Below, piece after piece: positions 13,606 to 25,716 of a stretch of 64,000 nt of DNA (position 1 is the stretch's first letter; each line of letters begins with the position of its first letter). The stretch comes from Amblyornis subalaris (Eukaryota; Chordata; Aves; Passeriformes; Ptilonorhynchidae), in contig JACAXG010000026.1 of the NCBI GenBank assembly GCA_018881555.1, forward strand, positions 3,343,459 through 3,407,458, read 5' to 3'. Made by a program: the position numbers and the translations under genes. Below the pieces are notes generated by a model. That model had not been told where the DNA came from and did not search any database. It saw only the letters and a list, made by a program, of their open reading frames with translations.

Positions 13606-14934
13606 GCCCCAGAAAATTCTTTATCTATCCTCACTGTATTTATCTTCTGTTAGGGATTATTGAGAAGTATTGGATATTCACTTCACTTAATCTTCCCCAC
13701 TGATGTGTATTACAGGAAACATGACATTGGATTGTTAAAATGTTACAAGTGCTCTTCCCATGATAAGGTTTAGATACTTTCAGATATAGTTGGAAATACG
13801 AATTAGATTTATTTGTCCATGATAGGAGTGCTGACATGATGTTAGGTTTGCCATAGGTAGAACTACTGCTAACAACAAAACTTCTTGCTTTTCTGTAGCA
13901 ATATTTAAAGCTATCTTCTTATTTTGGCGTTGTATGGGAAATGTCATGGCTGCTTGGAANGTGTCGGTATTAATCATGTAACTTTTAGTATAATATCTGT
14001 GATTGAAGCCTGCAAAATTACACATTTTCTCAACATAGTTAAAAAAAGGGCATTTTTCAATTTTAAGAGCAGCAAAAAANCAAGAATTCTCTAGATTATA
14101 TTTAGCAATGTATTTCCTCTCACTGTATTGAGATATCCTCACCAGAGTGATAAAATCTTAACTATTTTGATTATATTTTTTCATCTTACTTTTTCACTTC
14201 CAACAGTCTTAAGGAGTAAACCTTGTAAGCAAAAATTACNTTAGTTTCTAAAGATAAGCTCTTCTTCCTTGCGTTCTATGAAATGAAAACAATTTGTCAT
14301 GGGAATAGACTTCAAAGTTCAGTTTGTAATTTTGATAAATAAAATCATGCAAAAATCATCAAGCACTTGTTAGAACAATGAAGTCAGGCTCCAAGGGCAG
14401 TTTTGGTGCACTCATATTTCAGTGTGTGTCAGAATTGTGAGCGAGCTGGTTTGGAGAATATAAGTCTATTGTGATTATTCTTTTTTTACCCTGCCCACTC
14501 ATCCTTCTCATGAATAGCCAATAGTTTTGACAATTTTCAGCAACTCCTTTTAGACAAGCCTTTAATTCTCTGCTGCTGCCCGTCTCCTTCATTACAAATA
14601 CAAGTTTAGGCAGGCTAGAGAGGGGGGGAATGTTTTTTCTGAGAAAATATTCAGCCTTAAAGAAAAAGATGATGAGTGTTATTAAAGTAATGAAGCTTAT
14701 ATTTANTTAGAAAAAAAAAAAGGTGTAGCTTGAATATGTATATTTAAACAGCTTGTTACAATTTGGGAAACTTCAGAGAGGAGAACGTTGTTTATAAAAT
14801 GAATTTTCTGTTCCATTAGAGTAGAAAATGCCATTTAAAAATATATCTAATGACAAGCGATTCATTGTCCCTCCCATCCACATTTCTAAGCATGTTGTTT
14901 GATTCCTTNTGCATCTGTTTGAGACACTAATTGG

Positions 14935-14954
14935 AGCATTGCTATGGCAATGCT
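14935..14954. promoter_or_regulatory. Candidate RFX X-box-like palindrome
   Basis: AGCATTGC-TATG-GCAATGCT is a perfect 8-bp inverted repeat with a four-base centre. Its core, ATTGCTATGGCAAT, resembles the X-box bound by RFX transcription factors (two half-sites related to GTTGCC and GGCAAC). The match is by eye; regulatory use is inference. Confidence 0.4.
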
Positions 14955-16170
14955 GCAGTTTCCTTAGGAAATGCCACTCTTCCCGCTGCATCCACATCCT
15001 CTCCTCTTGCTGCTCTACCTGTCTGCATTCCGCTGTGTGGACACAAGGCCACACTGCTCGTGTTCCTTCTCTTTCCCTAAAGGAAATGCATGTCCAACTG
15101 AGTGAATTACAATTTAGCATAACACTGGTTACAGAGCAGGATTGGTCTCACCTTTTGTAAACAGCAGGAAATGCCAGGAGCTGCCTTTTGTGTNTGTGTC
15201 TCTGTCAGGTTGTGGTTCAGTGGAAACCAAATTATTTTTCATGTACACATAGTTGACTTCAAAACATACACAAAGTCTCAAATTAAGATTCATAAGATGA
15301 TTGATGAAAGTAACAGTGTAATATTTTACAAAATGTTTATAGCAATAGTTCTTAAATAGAGTATAGAAGTGTTTTTTTACATTTCTTGGATTAAGATTCT
15401 ATGTAAATGCAAACAAATTCTTGTACATGACTATATATAGCCATTNTGATTAGTTCTGATGGAGAACACTGTAAAGGTGCTGATGGTTCCCCATTGTTTC
15501 CATCCTATCAGGCTGATCCTTAAAGAATAGCCTCATGTGGAGTGATAGGGTTATAGTTCAGGATCCAACTTCAAGGTAAGACCAAAGATGGACTGTAGTG
15601 ACAGAGAGCAGCAGAAAGGACTTTTGGAGACTTGGGTCATTGATATTTTACATATTGTGTTTTTTCCGTATATATGTATTGTTTGGTCAGACTTGAATCT
15701 TACAAGCAGACTAAGGTCTTGCTGCCTTCCTTAACCTGGGCATGACTCTGTACTCACCTCCAGGAACCTGTCTTCAAGTGTGTCCTATGGATTCTTTCAG
15801 AGGAGCTTTCCCTTCTAACACAGTAACAAAGAGAGGGAAAATGTTCTTGAAGATTCATTTGCCATGCTAGTGCAGGCATAGTTATAACCAATGGATCTTT
15901 TGTAATTAAAGCAGCAACGGTATGACTCAGATTTTGTGCNAGGCAGGTGGAATGCTTTGTTCTGGGTAATTAAGTTATAATTCTTCTGCTCTTAGTTCTT
16001 GACCATTTTCCAAGGAGTTTTCTGACCATATGCATCACCTGTGATAAGACCAGCCTTGTCTTTGTTTGACTTACGCATTCCTTTCTACATGCCTGACAAC
16101 CAAGATTGTTGGAACTAGATGNCTGTCCTCTCTGAGGATAAGTGTTCTGTGTTAAACATCTGCCTCTGCT

Positions 16171-16201
16171 AAAAAAAAAAAAAAAAAAACCAACAACAAA
16201 A
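16171..16201. repeat. A19 tract with A/C-rich tail
   Basis: Nineteen consecutive A at 16171-16189, followed by CCAACAACAAAACC. Preceding sequence is not a recognisable retroposon. Confidence 0.85.
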
Positions 16202-16802
16202 CCAAGATTCAACTACTGCTTCTTTCAGTTAAATTTCTCGTTGGAGAGATAAAGTAGGGCAGTGGGATGGACTCTTTCTGAATGTTCTAAATATTTCTGA
16301 GAATTTAAAATGCATCCTTGAGCTCCTTCCCACCAAAAGGACTGTTTAAGATTATTGCTACAGCTTATTTTAATCAGTGAACCAACAGAGAGGAAGAGAA
16401 TAATCTTAAGAATGTGTATTTTAAAGTATATTTAATTTCTGATAGAGTAAAATATACTTGTTGAGCTTAAACAGATGGATGCCATTTAATAGCTGATGCG
16501 TAATTCAGAGTTGAATTTGTTCCTATTGCATTTAGCTATTCTGTCAAATTCTAGCTATTTTTAACCTACCGTGTTCTATGAAAATAAATTGTTTTACAAT
16601 AGTAATATTTTAATAATTTTTTTATTGTTTAATTTTTGGTGGGTTTTGTTTTTTTTCCCTGCAAGACTTCCTCTCAGTAGCAACTAACCAAGTTGGTAGG
16701 GTTTGTGAAGGGTTTTAAATTCAAGTGTTTTGACTTATGAATGTCTTGTTTATATCTGTTGGCATCAAACACTTCTGAAATGTCAGTTCAGAGAATTAAA
16801 CC

Positions 16803-17120
16803 AATGGCTCTCTACAATTCCCTGAAAGGAGGGTGGAGCCAGGTGGTCTCTTGGTCTCTTCTCCCAGGTCACAAATGACAGGACAGGATGAAACAGTTTC
16901 AGACTGGGTCAGGGAAGGTTTAGATTGGCTACTAGGAAAAATTTCTTCACAGAAAGGGTGGAACAGGCTGTCTGAAGAGGCAGTGGAGTCACCATCCCTG
17001 AAGATTTGTAAAAGATGTGTAGATGTGGCACTTAGGGACATAGTTTAGTGGTGGACTTAGTAGTGCTANTTGGACTTGATGTTCTTAAAAGTTTCTTTCA
17101 ACTGAAATGATTATGTGATC
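16803..17120 (+). mobile_element. CR1 LINE, 3' ORF2 end plus 3'UTR, sense
   Basis: About 318 bases follow the avian CR1 3' region: CTACAATTCCCTGAAAGGAG, then AGCCAGGTGGTCTC, an AGGAAAAATTTCTTCACAGA block, GTGGAGTCACCATCCCTGAA, GACATAGTTTAGTGGTGGAC, and a decayed end GATTATGTGATC at the place of the terminal octamers. A small internal deletion relative to typical copies is apparent around the GGAACAGGCTG block. It is not coding today. Confidence 0.93.
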
Positions 17121-20100
17121 AGGTTAGTAGGAAGTAAACATCCTACAGTAGCAGAGGGAGAAGCATTGGTGACTGTGATTTCCAATTTTAAGTGTTATAT
17201 CTCTGACAAAACAGCACTGTGTGTGGTCAGTTCCTACGCAAAAGCAAAGGTGCAGAAGGACTTTGGCAGGAAAGCCATCAGGTCTGAGCTTTTCACCTGG
17301 GAAGCCCAGCTGTCCCACATGGGGATTTGCTTTAAGTCCACGCCTGCCACAGTCTGTAAAACTGCAGCACGAACTGCAAACTGGAGTGAACAGTAGCTGG
17401 TTTTATGCGATACCTGGGAAAAAGTGTCTTGTACTGGTAGGTTGAATTAACTTCTTAATGTACTTCTCTTTTGTTTATATGGAGTTTTTTAAGTGGCTTT
17501 TTGTAAGCCCATCACCCTACTGCTGCTGCCAGAGTGACTAATAGATCTATTGACACCATCTGTCTAAGGAATCCACAGCCGCTCTTTCCAACTCTGGTTG
17601 AGTTTTCAATAGAAAAGCATTCTTTGCAGGAGGAACTATTTCTGTTCCTCTTTTCCCTTCTGTTCCCCTTCCCCTCCCAAGGATCTTCAGTGGTGATTCA
17701 CACTGGAATTTCCCTCAGCTTCGCTTTCCTTTTGCACATCCAGTAAATTGCTCTGTTGATTTTCCAGTATTGCATGATATGTCTGGCAAGTTATATCACA
17801 GTATAGAAGCTGTAGGGCAATCTGGACAGAAATAAAACATGAATAGCTAATTTTGCAGATAATTCTTTAAAGCCGTTTTGTTCTTTTGGAAACTATTTGA
17901 TGTGTGTAGATAATGTTTTTGCAACTGGACTAATGGTGCATTAACCAGGTTCAATAGCGTGTCTTCTGAAATGCTTCTGTTTAGTGGCAGAAAGACTTAT
18001 TTTGCCAGTGGGAGTTAAGTTTGGCTTAATACTTAGAATATCCATTTCTTTANAAGTTATTCTAGTTGAGTATAAGGATGTGGGGAAGGAGGAAAGCACA
18101 CATAGGTTGATANGAGGTGTTCTGGTAGTAACCAAGACTGCTCAGTCTTGCCATTTGTGCCTGGCAGAAACATCTTGGTGCTTTAAGCAAATTATGTTGT
18201 TAATGGTGATGATTTAGAGGGACATTTATAGAAATTTTTGTTAAAATGTGTATCTCTGTAAAGAGGACATGCTGAAGCATGGTGGTGCTTTAGCTTGTGG
18301 CTCACTGAGCCATTTACCAATATCTATGAAGGGAAAATAATACAAGGTCAGTTTTCAGAGCAATAGCGATCACTTGTGTTTGCTGAAAGTTATAGCGAGT
18401 CAAAGNAAAATCTGTGCTTTGTAAATGAGGGCTTAGTCAAGACAGGAGAATAAAGACAGGAGAGTGGTTCTATCCTGAATTAATAATGAGTTTTATTACA
18501 AAAATATCAGGGGTGAAAGGCAGAAAAAAATGCAGCAAGCTAGGTAAAAGTCCAACTTGGGCCGACTGTGAGCAGTGGCAGTGAGATGATGATGCCACTC
18601 TGAGTGCTAGTGGTTATGGGAAGGGGAGATTACTTCTCTCAGGTAATGACTTAGGGTTTAATTGTTCATTATGAACAAGTTTCTTGTGTTTGGCTGTTGT
18701 GATTCTTTTATAATGTTTAACTTGGGTTAATATTAGACAATCTGAGTNTTCAAGTTAGGAAGTCAATACTGATGTTGTAGGTACTTCTTTGAAATGAGCT
18801 GCCTGACCCATGTAATTTAATGCTAATTAGAAGTCTAAGTTCATCTGCTGACAAGTTCTGCAAGACTGTACTATTTTGTTAACAAAAATACAGGTATAAC
18901 AAGAATTTAGTAGTACTGTGCACAACTCCATTCCACAAGCATGTTCTAACCCTATGAATGTCATTTGCAGTAAATTACTTGAAAATAGCTGTTGTTTGTT
19001 TCCATTGAGTTTCTTCAAGGATCACAGAGAAACAACCAAACCATAAATCCTTTCCAGGGTACCTGTTCTGATCTTCCTTGTGACAATGCTGTAGTATCCA
19101 GNGATTCTTGTTCTCCTGTCCTGGAGAATTGGTTGACCTGCTGTTTCTGTAGGAGTTCATGGGATTTCTCCATCCTGCTAGATTTGGAAAGGAACTGAAC
19201 TCTGCTAAATTTGCACATGTAAGGCACTAAAATTAGCTATTCAGCATGATGATGGGACCAATATGAAGACATGATAGATGTCTTTGTAGCTCAATCTTAC
19301 ATTTTTTCCCCTTGTTTGTTTCAGCAGACATTTTATTTTGGACATGTTTATGAAAAAAATATATGGGTCACATCTCTCAGGCACTGCATTTGGTTCTGCA
19401 GATCTGGGCAGGTCCTATAACAATTATATTGGAAACGTTTTTTGGGGGAGGACAAGAAAAATCATGGGTTTTGAAATATAAAGATTTGGTATAATGAATA
19501 AAAATGTTTTTCTCAGGTAACCTGCAAATCTGTCATCTGAATGCAGCAATTTGTTGGGCTTAAAAATAGAAGTGGAACAAGTATAAAGAAGATGTTAGGG
19601 TTTTTTTAAAGGATTCCCTGTTGAGAATATCTATCTGTTCTTTTTTTAGCTNCTTGAAGAAATCTTTCATCTTGAGAATAGTACCCAGTTTATAATGTCA
19701 TCAATCATGTTTTGATTGAAAGCTTAACTTAAAAATGTATTCACTTGGAGGAAATGGGCTGGCCAGCTTTACTGTTACTAAGTTATGTTTTATTTTAGTA
19801 GTGTTTACCTTTTATGATTTATAGAAATCTCTTAAGTTGTATGGATTACTATTCAGTAGTAGTTTCTGGTGAACACGCACAGACNTACTGTTTGCAGCAT
19901 TTCTTAAGGAAGTTTGGTTTTTTACAAATCAGTCAAGGAGAGATACTAATTACTTCAAATTTTGAGCAATTGCTATACTCAGTTGCTGGAATTTGCCTTT
20001 TCCTTCTCCCCCTCACATGAAATAATCCNCTTTCCAGGACTGAAACTTCAGTTCCTCTGGCTTATTGTCCCTGGTAGGGTAGTGTCTCATCTACATTGGA

Positions 20101-20764
20101 AGCAATGCACTATTTGTCACTATGGTTTTGTCTACCCCTGCAGATTTTTTTCACCAGTAGTTATTAATAGCATTATTAGCAGGGTTGTGTGTCAGTGGAG
20201 AGCCAGCATGCTGTAGGGTGAGTGACAGNTATTTATAAGGACAGGAGTCTTCTTAATGGGTGCAGCGGGGAAGGAGATTGTACATTAGCAAAGGAGAGCA
20301 GGTAAATTGTTGCAAAGAAAGGAGACTACAATGAGCAATATTGATAAGCACGCAAAGCTTTAGACATTTNCATTCCCAGCAGTGTTTTGTGGAGATGGCC
20401 TCTTAAGCATTACTTGTCTTTTTACTTCCCGTCCCCTGCTAATTCGTTCGTGTCATTGTGAGAGCTTTTAACATAAAAGTAATGATTTTTAGTAATCCAC
20501 TGTGGGCTTTATGACAGCATTAACAGGAAAATGGTCTTTTTTTTCCTCCTGAAGTATATCAAGGAAGGCTTTTTTCAAGGTCAGGGATGATCTCTACTAT
20601 GGCTTGGTGCTACATGTTTATGTAAGTGTTCCCTTTGCTTTTAAGNATTAAAAATACTTACTTAAGCTAGGATGGAAGATGTTTTTGGGATCTGTTGTTT
20701 TGCATTAGTGGTTAAGTTTGTATTTTGTTTTAGAGTTGATTTTGTGGGTACATATCGATCCTAC
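17121..20764. other. ROBO1 upstream intron, unique
   Basis: No exon or interspersed repeat is recognised. Two acceptor-plus-donor juxtapositions, CTTCTCTCAG|GTAATG at 18633-18648 and GTTTTTCTCAG|GTAACC at 19506-19522, resemble recursive-splice sites. Frames of up to 93 codons (17115-17396, +) have no recognisable domain. Confidence 0.7.
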
Positions 20765-22165
20765 TGTTTTTGTCACCAACAAAGACGTTAAACAGCACTG
20801 GTCCCAGTACCAGCCCCTAAGGAATGCCACTGGTCACTACTCACAACTTGGACATTGAAACATCAACTGCAGCTCTGAGTGCGACCATCCAGGCCATTCC
20901 ATATCCATCAAGTGCTCCATCCGTCAATTCCACAGCTCTCCAGCTCAGAGACAAGGATGTCATGTGGCACAGTGTCAAGTGCTTTGCACAAGTCTGGGAG
21001 ATGACATCTCTCCCTTCCCTTGTCCGCCGGTGCTGTAGCCCCATTGTAGAAAGTCAGCAAATTTGTCAGGCATGATTTGCCTTTAGTGAAGCCNTGTTGG
21101 TTGTCANCAGTCACCTTATTTTCCCTGTGCCTTAGCANAGTTTCCAGGAGNATCTGCTCCATGATCTTGCCAGGCACAGANNNGAGACTGACTGGCCTGN
21201 ATTTCCCTGGGTCTCCCCTATTTCTCTTTTTAAAAATGAAGNTTATGTTTCCNCTTTTCNNGTCAGTGGGAACTNCAGTGGACTGCCATGACTTTCAAAT
21301 ATGACAGATAGTAACTTAGTCACTTCATCCACCAATTCTCTCAGGAGTCATCTCATCAGCTATCTCATCAGGTCTCGTGGACTTGTGCACCATTGGGTGT
21401 CTTTGATGTTCTCAAACTGGTCTTCTTCCCCAGTGGTTGGTACTTCACTCTCCCAATCCCTGCTTTCACCTTCTGCAACTTGGGCNGTGTGGCTGAAAAA
21501 CTTGCTGGTGAAGACTGAGGCAAAAGAGTCGTGGAATACCTCAGCCTCTCCCATGTCCTGGGTAACCAGGTGTTCCATATCCCTCCTGAGGGGACTCACA
21601 TTTTCCCTAGTGTTGCTTTTATTGTTGATACACTTAAAGAGGTTTTTTGTTACCCTTGATGTGCTGGGCCAAATTTCCTTCTGCCAGTGCTTTAACTTTC
21701 CTAATGATCTCCCTGCCTGTTTAGACAATTACTCTATTCCTCCCCGGCTACTCTCCCTGCTTCCACACTCTCTAAGCTACCTGTCTGTGTTTGTCTAGGA
21801 GCTCTTGTTCATCCATGGAGACCTTCTGGCAATCTTCCCTGACTTCCTCTTTGTAGGGGGGCATTGTTCTTGAGGCTGGAGCAGGCAATCTTTGAATAGC
21901 ATCCAGCTCTCTTGGGTACCTTTTCCCACCAGGGCTGTATCCCCTGGCACTATACCGAAGAGAGATCCTTGAGGAGACCCTCTGCTCTCCTGAAGTCCAG
22001 GGTAGTGAGTGCTTCTCACCCTCCCTGCTGCCTCAAGGGTCTCAAGCTCCACCATTTCATGGTCACTGCAGTCCNGGCTACCCTTGGGCCTCATATTCCC
22101 CACATGCCTACTGCTCTTCCTATGGTCCTGAGGACATTCTGTCCACTTACACATTATGTAACTGC
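20765..22165 (-). mobile_element. CR1-group LINE, internal ORF2 fragment, antisense
   Basis: Read on the - strand from 22165 to 20765, this preserves pieces of a CR1 ORF2 protein. First comes the end of the endonuclease region (CSDHEMVELETL, then QESWMLFKD and PTKRKSGKIARRSPWMNK). Next is the linker (EAEVFHDSFASVFTSKFFSH). Last is the start of reverse transcriptase (MPGKIMEQ, GFTKGKSCLTNLLTFY, LCKALDTVPHDILVSELE). It stops near LVLGPVLFNVF, before the catalytic box. Stops and at least one frame change break it: the first two blocks share a frame, the RT block is in another. Both ends are missing, so it is a decayed internal piece with no activity. Thirteen N lie between 21094 and 21275. Confidence 0.92.
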
Positions 22166-22655
22166 TTCAGACCTACCCGACTGGGTGTTGTAAACAAGTC
22201 ACAATTGCTTTCTTCTAAAATTGGTATTTTAACTGCTTTATGTAAAATTGGTCAATACCCTTGGAGCAGAAACTTCTCTATTTGTTGCACTTCTAAAATT
22301 GCTGATACAAATGGCCCCCGCATCACCTTTCTCAAATCTTTCTTGGGAATAAGTATTCTTGTCTGGTTTTGAAAGAAAGGGCTTAAACACCCTGAAGACA
22401 CCTGAAGTCTGTGAACTGCTCATTCCAGATGGAAGGAAGTGACTAATTTACCATTACTAAAGTCGCAAGGCATGAAGAAACAAGAGATTTGATTTTGGCT
22501 TGGTTAGGCAGTTTCACACCAAGCAGGCTAATTCTGCATAAGTTTCTGCTTAGAATGTTAGAAAAAAATATTTTATAATGAGTCATTTTGTCTTTCCTCT
22601 GCAGTCTGTAGGGGTTATATGTACCAAATAGAAAATCTCAATTTTTGTTTATTTT

Positions 22656-22692
22656 TATATATATATATACACACACACTTTTTTTATATATA
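22656..22692. repeat. (TA)n(CA)n microsatellite
   Basis: TATATATATATATA passes directly into CACACACAC and then a T-run followed by TATATATA. It is a compound dinucleotide repeat, probably variable in length. Confidence 0.9.
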
Positions 22693-23389
22693 CTGTCAAG
22701 GCCATGTACTTGGTGTTTGCAAATAGTGAATCACCACATCACTCCTGAGCTGAAAGAACTCCGGGTTGAGTGGCACACAATCTTTTGTGAGAGCTTGAAG
22801 GTATCCTTGAAAGCCAGTGATAAAACACGGGATTTGGGCTGATGTATTTGAGAGACCTTTTTCTGCCCTTCTTCTAAGTCTTAATCACTAGTTNCTTCTT
22901 CATTTATTTTTCATTAGATTATTATTTTTGAAGTTGGTGAATTAACTCAGTTGCTCTTTTGATGATGTTTCTCAGTGATGATGGTATGCTCTGTTGGCAG
23001 ATTGATGCAGTTGATGGAAATAAAGATTTCCAAGTCCTTCCCTGGTGTTTCCTTGCTGATAGTCTTGATAGNGAGTGGTTTCTTCTTGTGAAGAATCAAA
23101 TACTGTCTAATCTGTCCTGTGTATCTTGACTACTTATAATTCACTTGTGTTTATAAGGTCCTGTAGCTATTCCAGTGTGGTGTTCCTTGCACAGATACAC
23201 CAGCTTATAAATACTTGCAGCAACCACAAAATTGTAGAACAAATTAAGAGTAGAATTCCTGTGTAACACGTAGAGGACTGACAATTCGCAGTGCAATCTC
23301 TCACTAAAAGATCCNTTCATTTTTAATTGACTTTCTTTTAGGGCTGCTTAGCTCTTGTTTTTAATCAAAACACTAGGGGAGAATTTCTC

Positions 23390-23530
23390 ATTTATTTAAA
23401 GTAAGAATTTAAATAAAAGGGCAGATTAATTGCCATTAAAAATTCATTTAAACTGATATATGTGCCATAATGCCTACTAATTAGTCATATAATGGTGTAT
23501 TAGAAAATAAAAAGATTGATATTAGGGCTT
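23390..23530. promoter_or_regulatory. Candidate conserved non-coding block, homeodomain-motif rich
   Basis: This AT-rich but not low-complexity block contains several TAAT cores, among them ATTAATTGCC, CTAATTAGTCAT and TTTAAATA. That composition is typical of developmental enhancers in long introns of axon-guidance genes. There is no alignment behind this call; it is pattern-based. Confidence 0.25.
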
Positions 23531-23803
23531 TACCTGTAGAGGAGAAACAACTGATGCCCGTTAATCAATTTAAACCCCTAACCATGTGTTTAATTCTCAG
23601 TCTTTGCNGAGGGTACTGGTGAGCAGCTGGGAGCCTCAAGGCCTAGTGGTTCTGTCTAATTAGTCCCACTGAAGGCTTTCAGCCTTTCAGGAAGCCTTAA
23701 TTTAGGGTTTTGTTTCAAATAGCTCTTTACATAAAGTGGAAAAGTCTGTATACTGGTTGCCTCTTAACATTTAGAAACTCTGCTGTAATTATAATCATGA
23801 TAC

Positions 23804-23819
23804 AAAAAAAAAAAAAAAA
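23804..23819. repeat. A16 tract
   Basis: Sixteen consecutive A in unique intron; no retroposon body recognised. Confidence 0.85.
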
Positions 23820-24719
23820 GTAGTTCAGCCTTGAAAACCCTATTGCAAAAAAAGGATGCTTAAAACCTTGGATGGTGCTTTGCAAGGATAAAAACAAACA
23901 AGTCCTCTAGTTCCTTGTACCCACCTCACCAGACGTGTTTGGCAGCCTGCCTGTGCTGTAGCAGAGGTGGGTGTAGCTGCTTGGGCAGTCTAAGTTTGTG
24001 GTGAGATTTATGTTACATGTTCACAGTAAAGGTCACAGTCAACTTCCACCTCTCAGGANGCACTGACCAAATCCTGCATGGAGTAACCACGGGAGAAGGG
24101 AGAGAGAGAGGCAGGGCGTGGAGGTGGTAATTAAAAGTAGTCCACTTGGCATTTTCCTCTCCAGTTTATTACAAATTTAGTGAACAGGTAGGTTCCCTGC
24201 ATAATAGAAATATTACCATAATCCTGAGCAGAGATACTTGTACATAAAATAAAATTTGTTTCTTTATATGACTTTAAGTAGCTTTTTCAATCAGCATTTC
24301 TACATCCTTCTAAAATACAGTTTAATTTGTTGGAAGGGAAGCTCCAATATATAATCATACCTTAGAGTCTTGCAGACGGAAAAATAATGGCTTTCCTCAG
24401 CTGATGGAACTTACTTAGCTGAATTCTTTGAATCCAGCTGCTTCTTTTTATAGGTGGCTGCTGCTGTTTTACCACTTGCCCCTCTGTGCAGGGGTATCTT
24501 AACTAGTGAAACAAGCCTTATCCAGAGAAGTAATCTCTTCTACCAGAACTATTGAAAGTTGAAAAACAAAACAAAGATAATATTTCTGGGCACACAGATT
24601 CCTCTAAGGTGTATTAATTTCTGGCAATGAGCTATTTTTCTTTGTTGGTTGAACCATCACCCCTGTCACGGTGATTGCTGCTAGAAGTAATAATAAAAAT
24701 AATGATTCCTTTCCCTTGT

Positions 24720-24840
24720 TTTCAAACAGCTATTCTCCTTAATAATTTTGAAGGCTTCATCAGCATTTGCATTTATATGTGTAAACCACACAAAGCTCTG
24801 CCTGCTTGCCTGTGGTGATGTTATAATATGCATTATAATC
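24720..24840. promoter_or_regulatory. Candidate enhancer block with octamer and RUNX-like motifs
   Basis: ATTTGCAT (octamer, POU-type) lies at 24765-24772, AACCACA (RUNX-type) at 24784-24790, and TGTGGT (the opposite RUNX orientation) at 24811-24816, about 20 bases further on. A TTAATAATTT block precedes them. The clustering suggests regulatory DNA, but each motif is short and no conservation test was possible. Confidence 0.25.
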
Positions 24841-25668
24841 TTCNCAGATCATACAGCCCCATTCTTCTCATTTTCACTTACTGTTTTTTTCTAGCACAGC
24901 TCTACAGAGCTCTTGAGGTCTGTGGCTTTTCCCATGCTTGAATATTCTTCTCTGCTTTTGACTCAGCCTCATGGTTATGTAGCACTGTTTTTCTCTTACC
25001 TCTCCCTTCTCCTTCCTTTCTTCACTTCTGACCTCTGANTATTGATCTCTGTTTCTCTCTCAGCACTGATCCTTTCACCAGAACCCCTTATAATAGTTAT
25101 TCAAAAGCNAGTTATTAAGCTAGCTATTAAAAAATAATTATAAAATAGTTAAAATAATGGAAAATAGACCCCTGATTTTTTTTTATTTCAATCAAATAAT
25201 TAAATTTTTAACTTTTTCTCTTACTGTTAATAATGTTCTTCATTTCCTTAAATCTTATCATCAATAGCCATAAGTTNCTGCCATTTTTCAACTGTTTTTT
25301 TCCATTCCATTATGAGCTTCAGTAGACATTCGACAGCATTTNTGTTTATCTGTAGAGTTCTCACACTTAGCATGCTATGTAAGGCATAAACATTGTCTTC
25401 ATTAATGTTCTGGATATGTTAGAATTTGCTTTTAAGGTTGAAAATTGACTGAGGTGGGCTGCATTCCTCTTGGGATTTGTTACTAATCCTTTAAAAGGCC
25501 ATTTCAAATATTTTGTTTTCTTTAAAGTATAAACNACTTCAGACAATTCTCCTTAAAATTGTGGTTCACTACTTTGTCTTGAAAAAGTCAATAACTTGCT
25601 GAAAACTGGTGTTATTTAAATAGCTTCCNTGAGCGTGCCTATCATACAGGACGTCTCAAAAGCTTTTG

Positions 25669-25716
25669 TTTTACATGTTTAAATACACTTCATTTTACAA
25701 GTTTAAATACAGTTCA
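25669..25716. repeat. 24-bp tandem duplication
   Basis: Two adjacent 24-base units, 25669-25692 and 25693-25716, each begin TTTTACA and contain GTTTAAATACA. They match at 22 of 24 positions. This is a local duplication in unique intron, not part of a known family. Confidence 0.85.

Larger units (their letters stand above)
12446..16802. other. ROBO1 upstream intron with simple repeats
   Basis: No exon is seen. Contents are the T/G-rich tract at 12958-13063, A-tracts at 13581 and 16171, a TAATTA-rich block at about 13085-13230 that may be conserved non-coding DNA, and an RFX-like palindrome at 14935-14954. A 115-codon frame on the - strand at 14773-15120 has no recognisable domain and is probably chance. 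Confidence 0.7.

Noticed and set aside
20765..22165. Several open frames that could be read as a reverse transcriptase gene
   Set aside because: They are pieces of a decayed CR1 LINE with stops and a frame change, missing the catalytic box; not a working gene and not a retron or other RT-based system.
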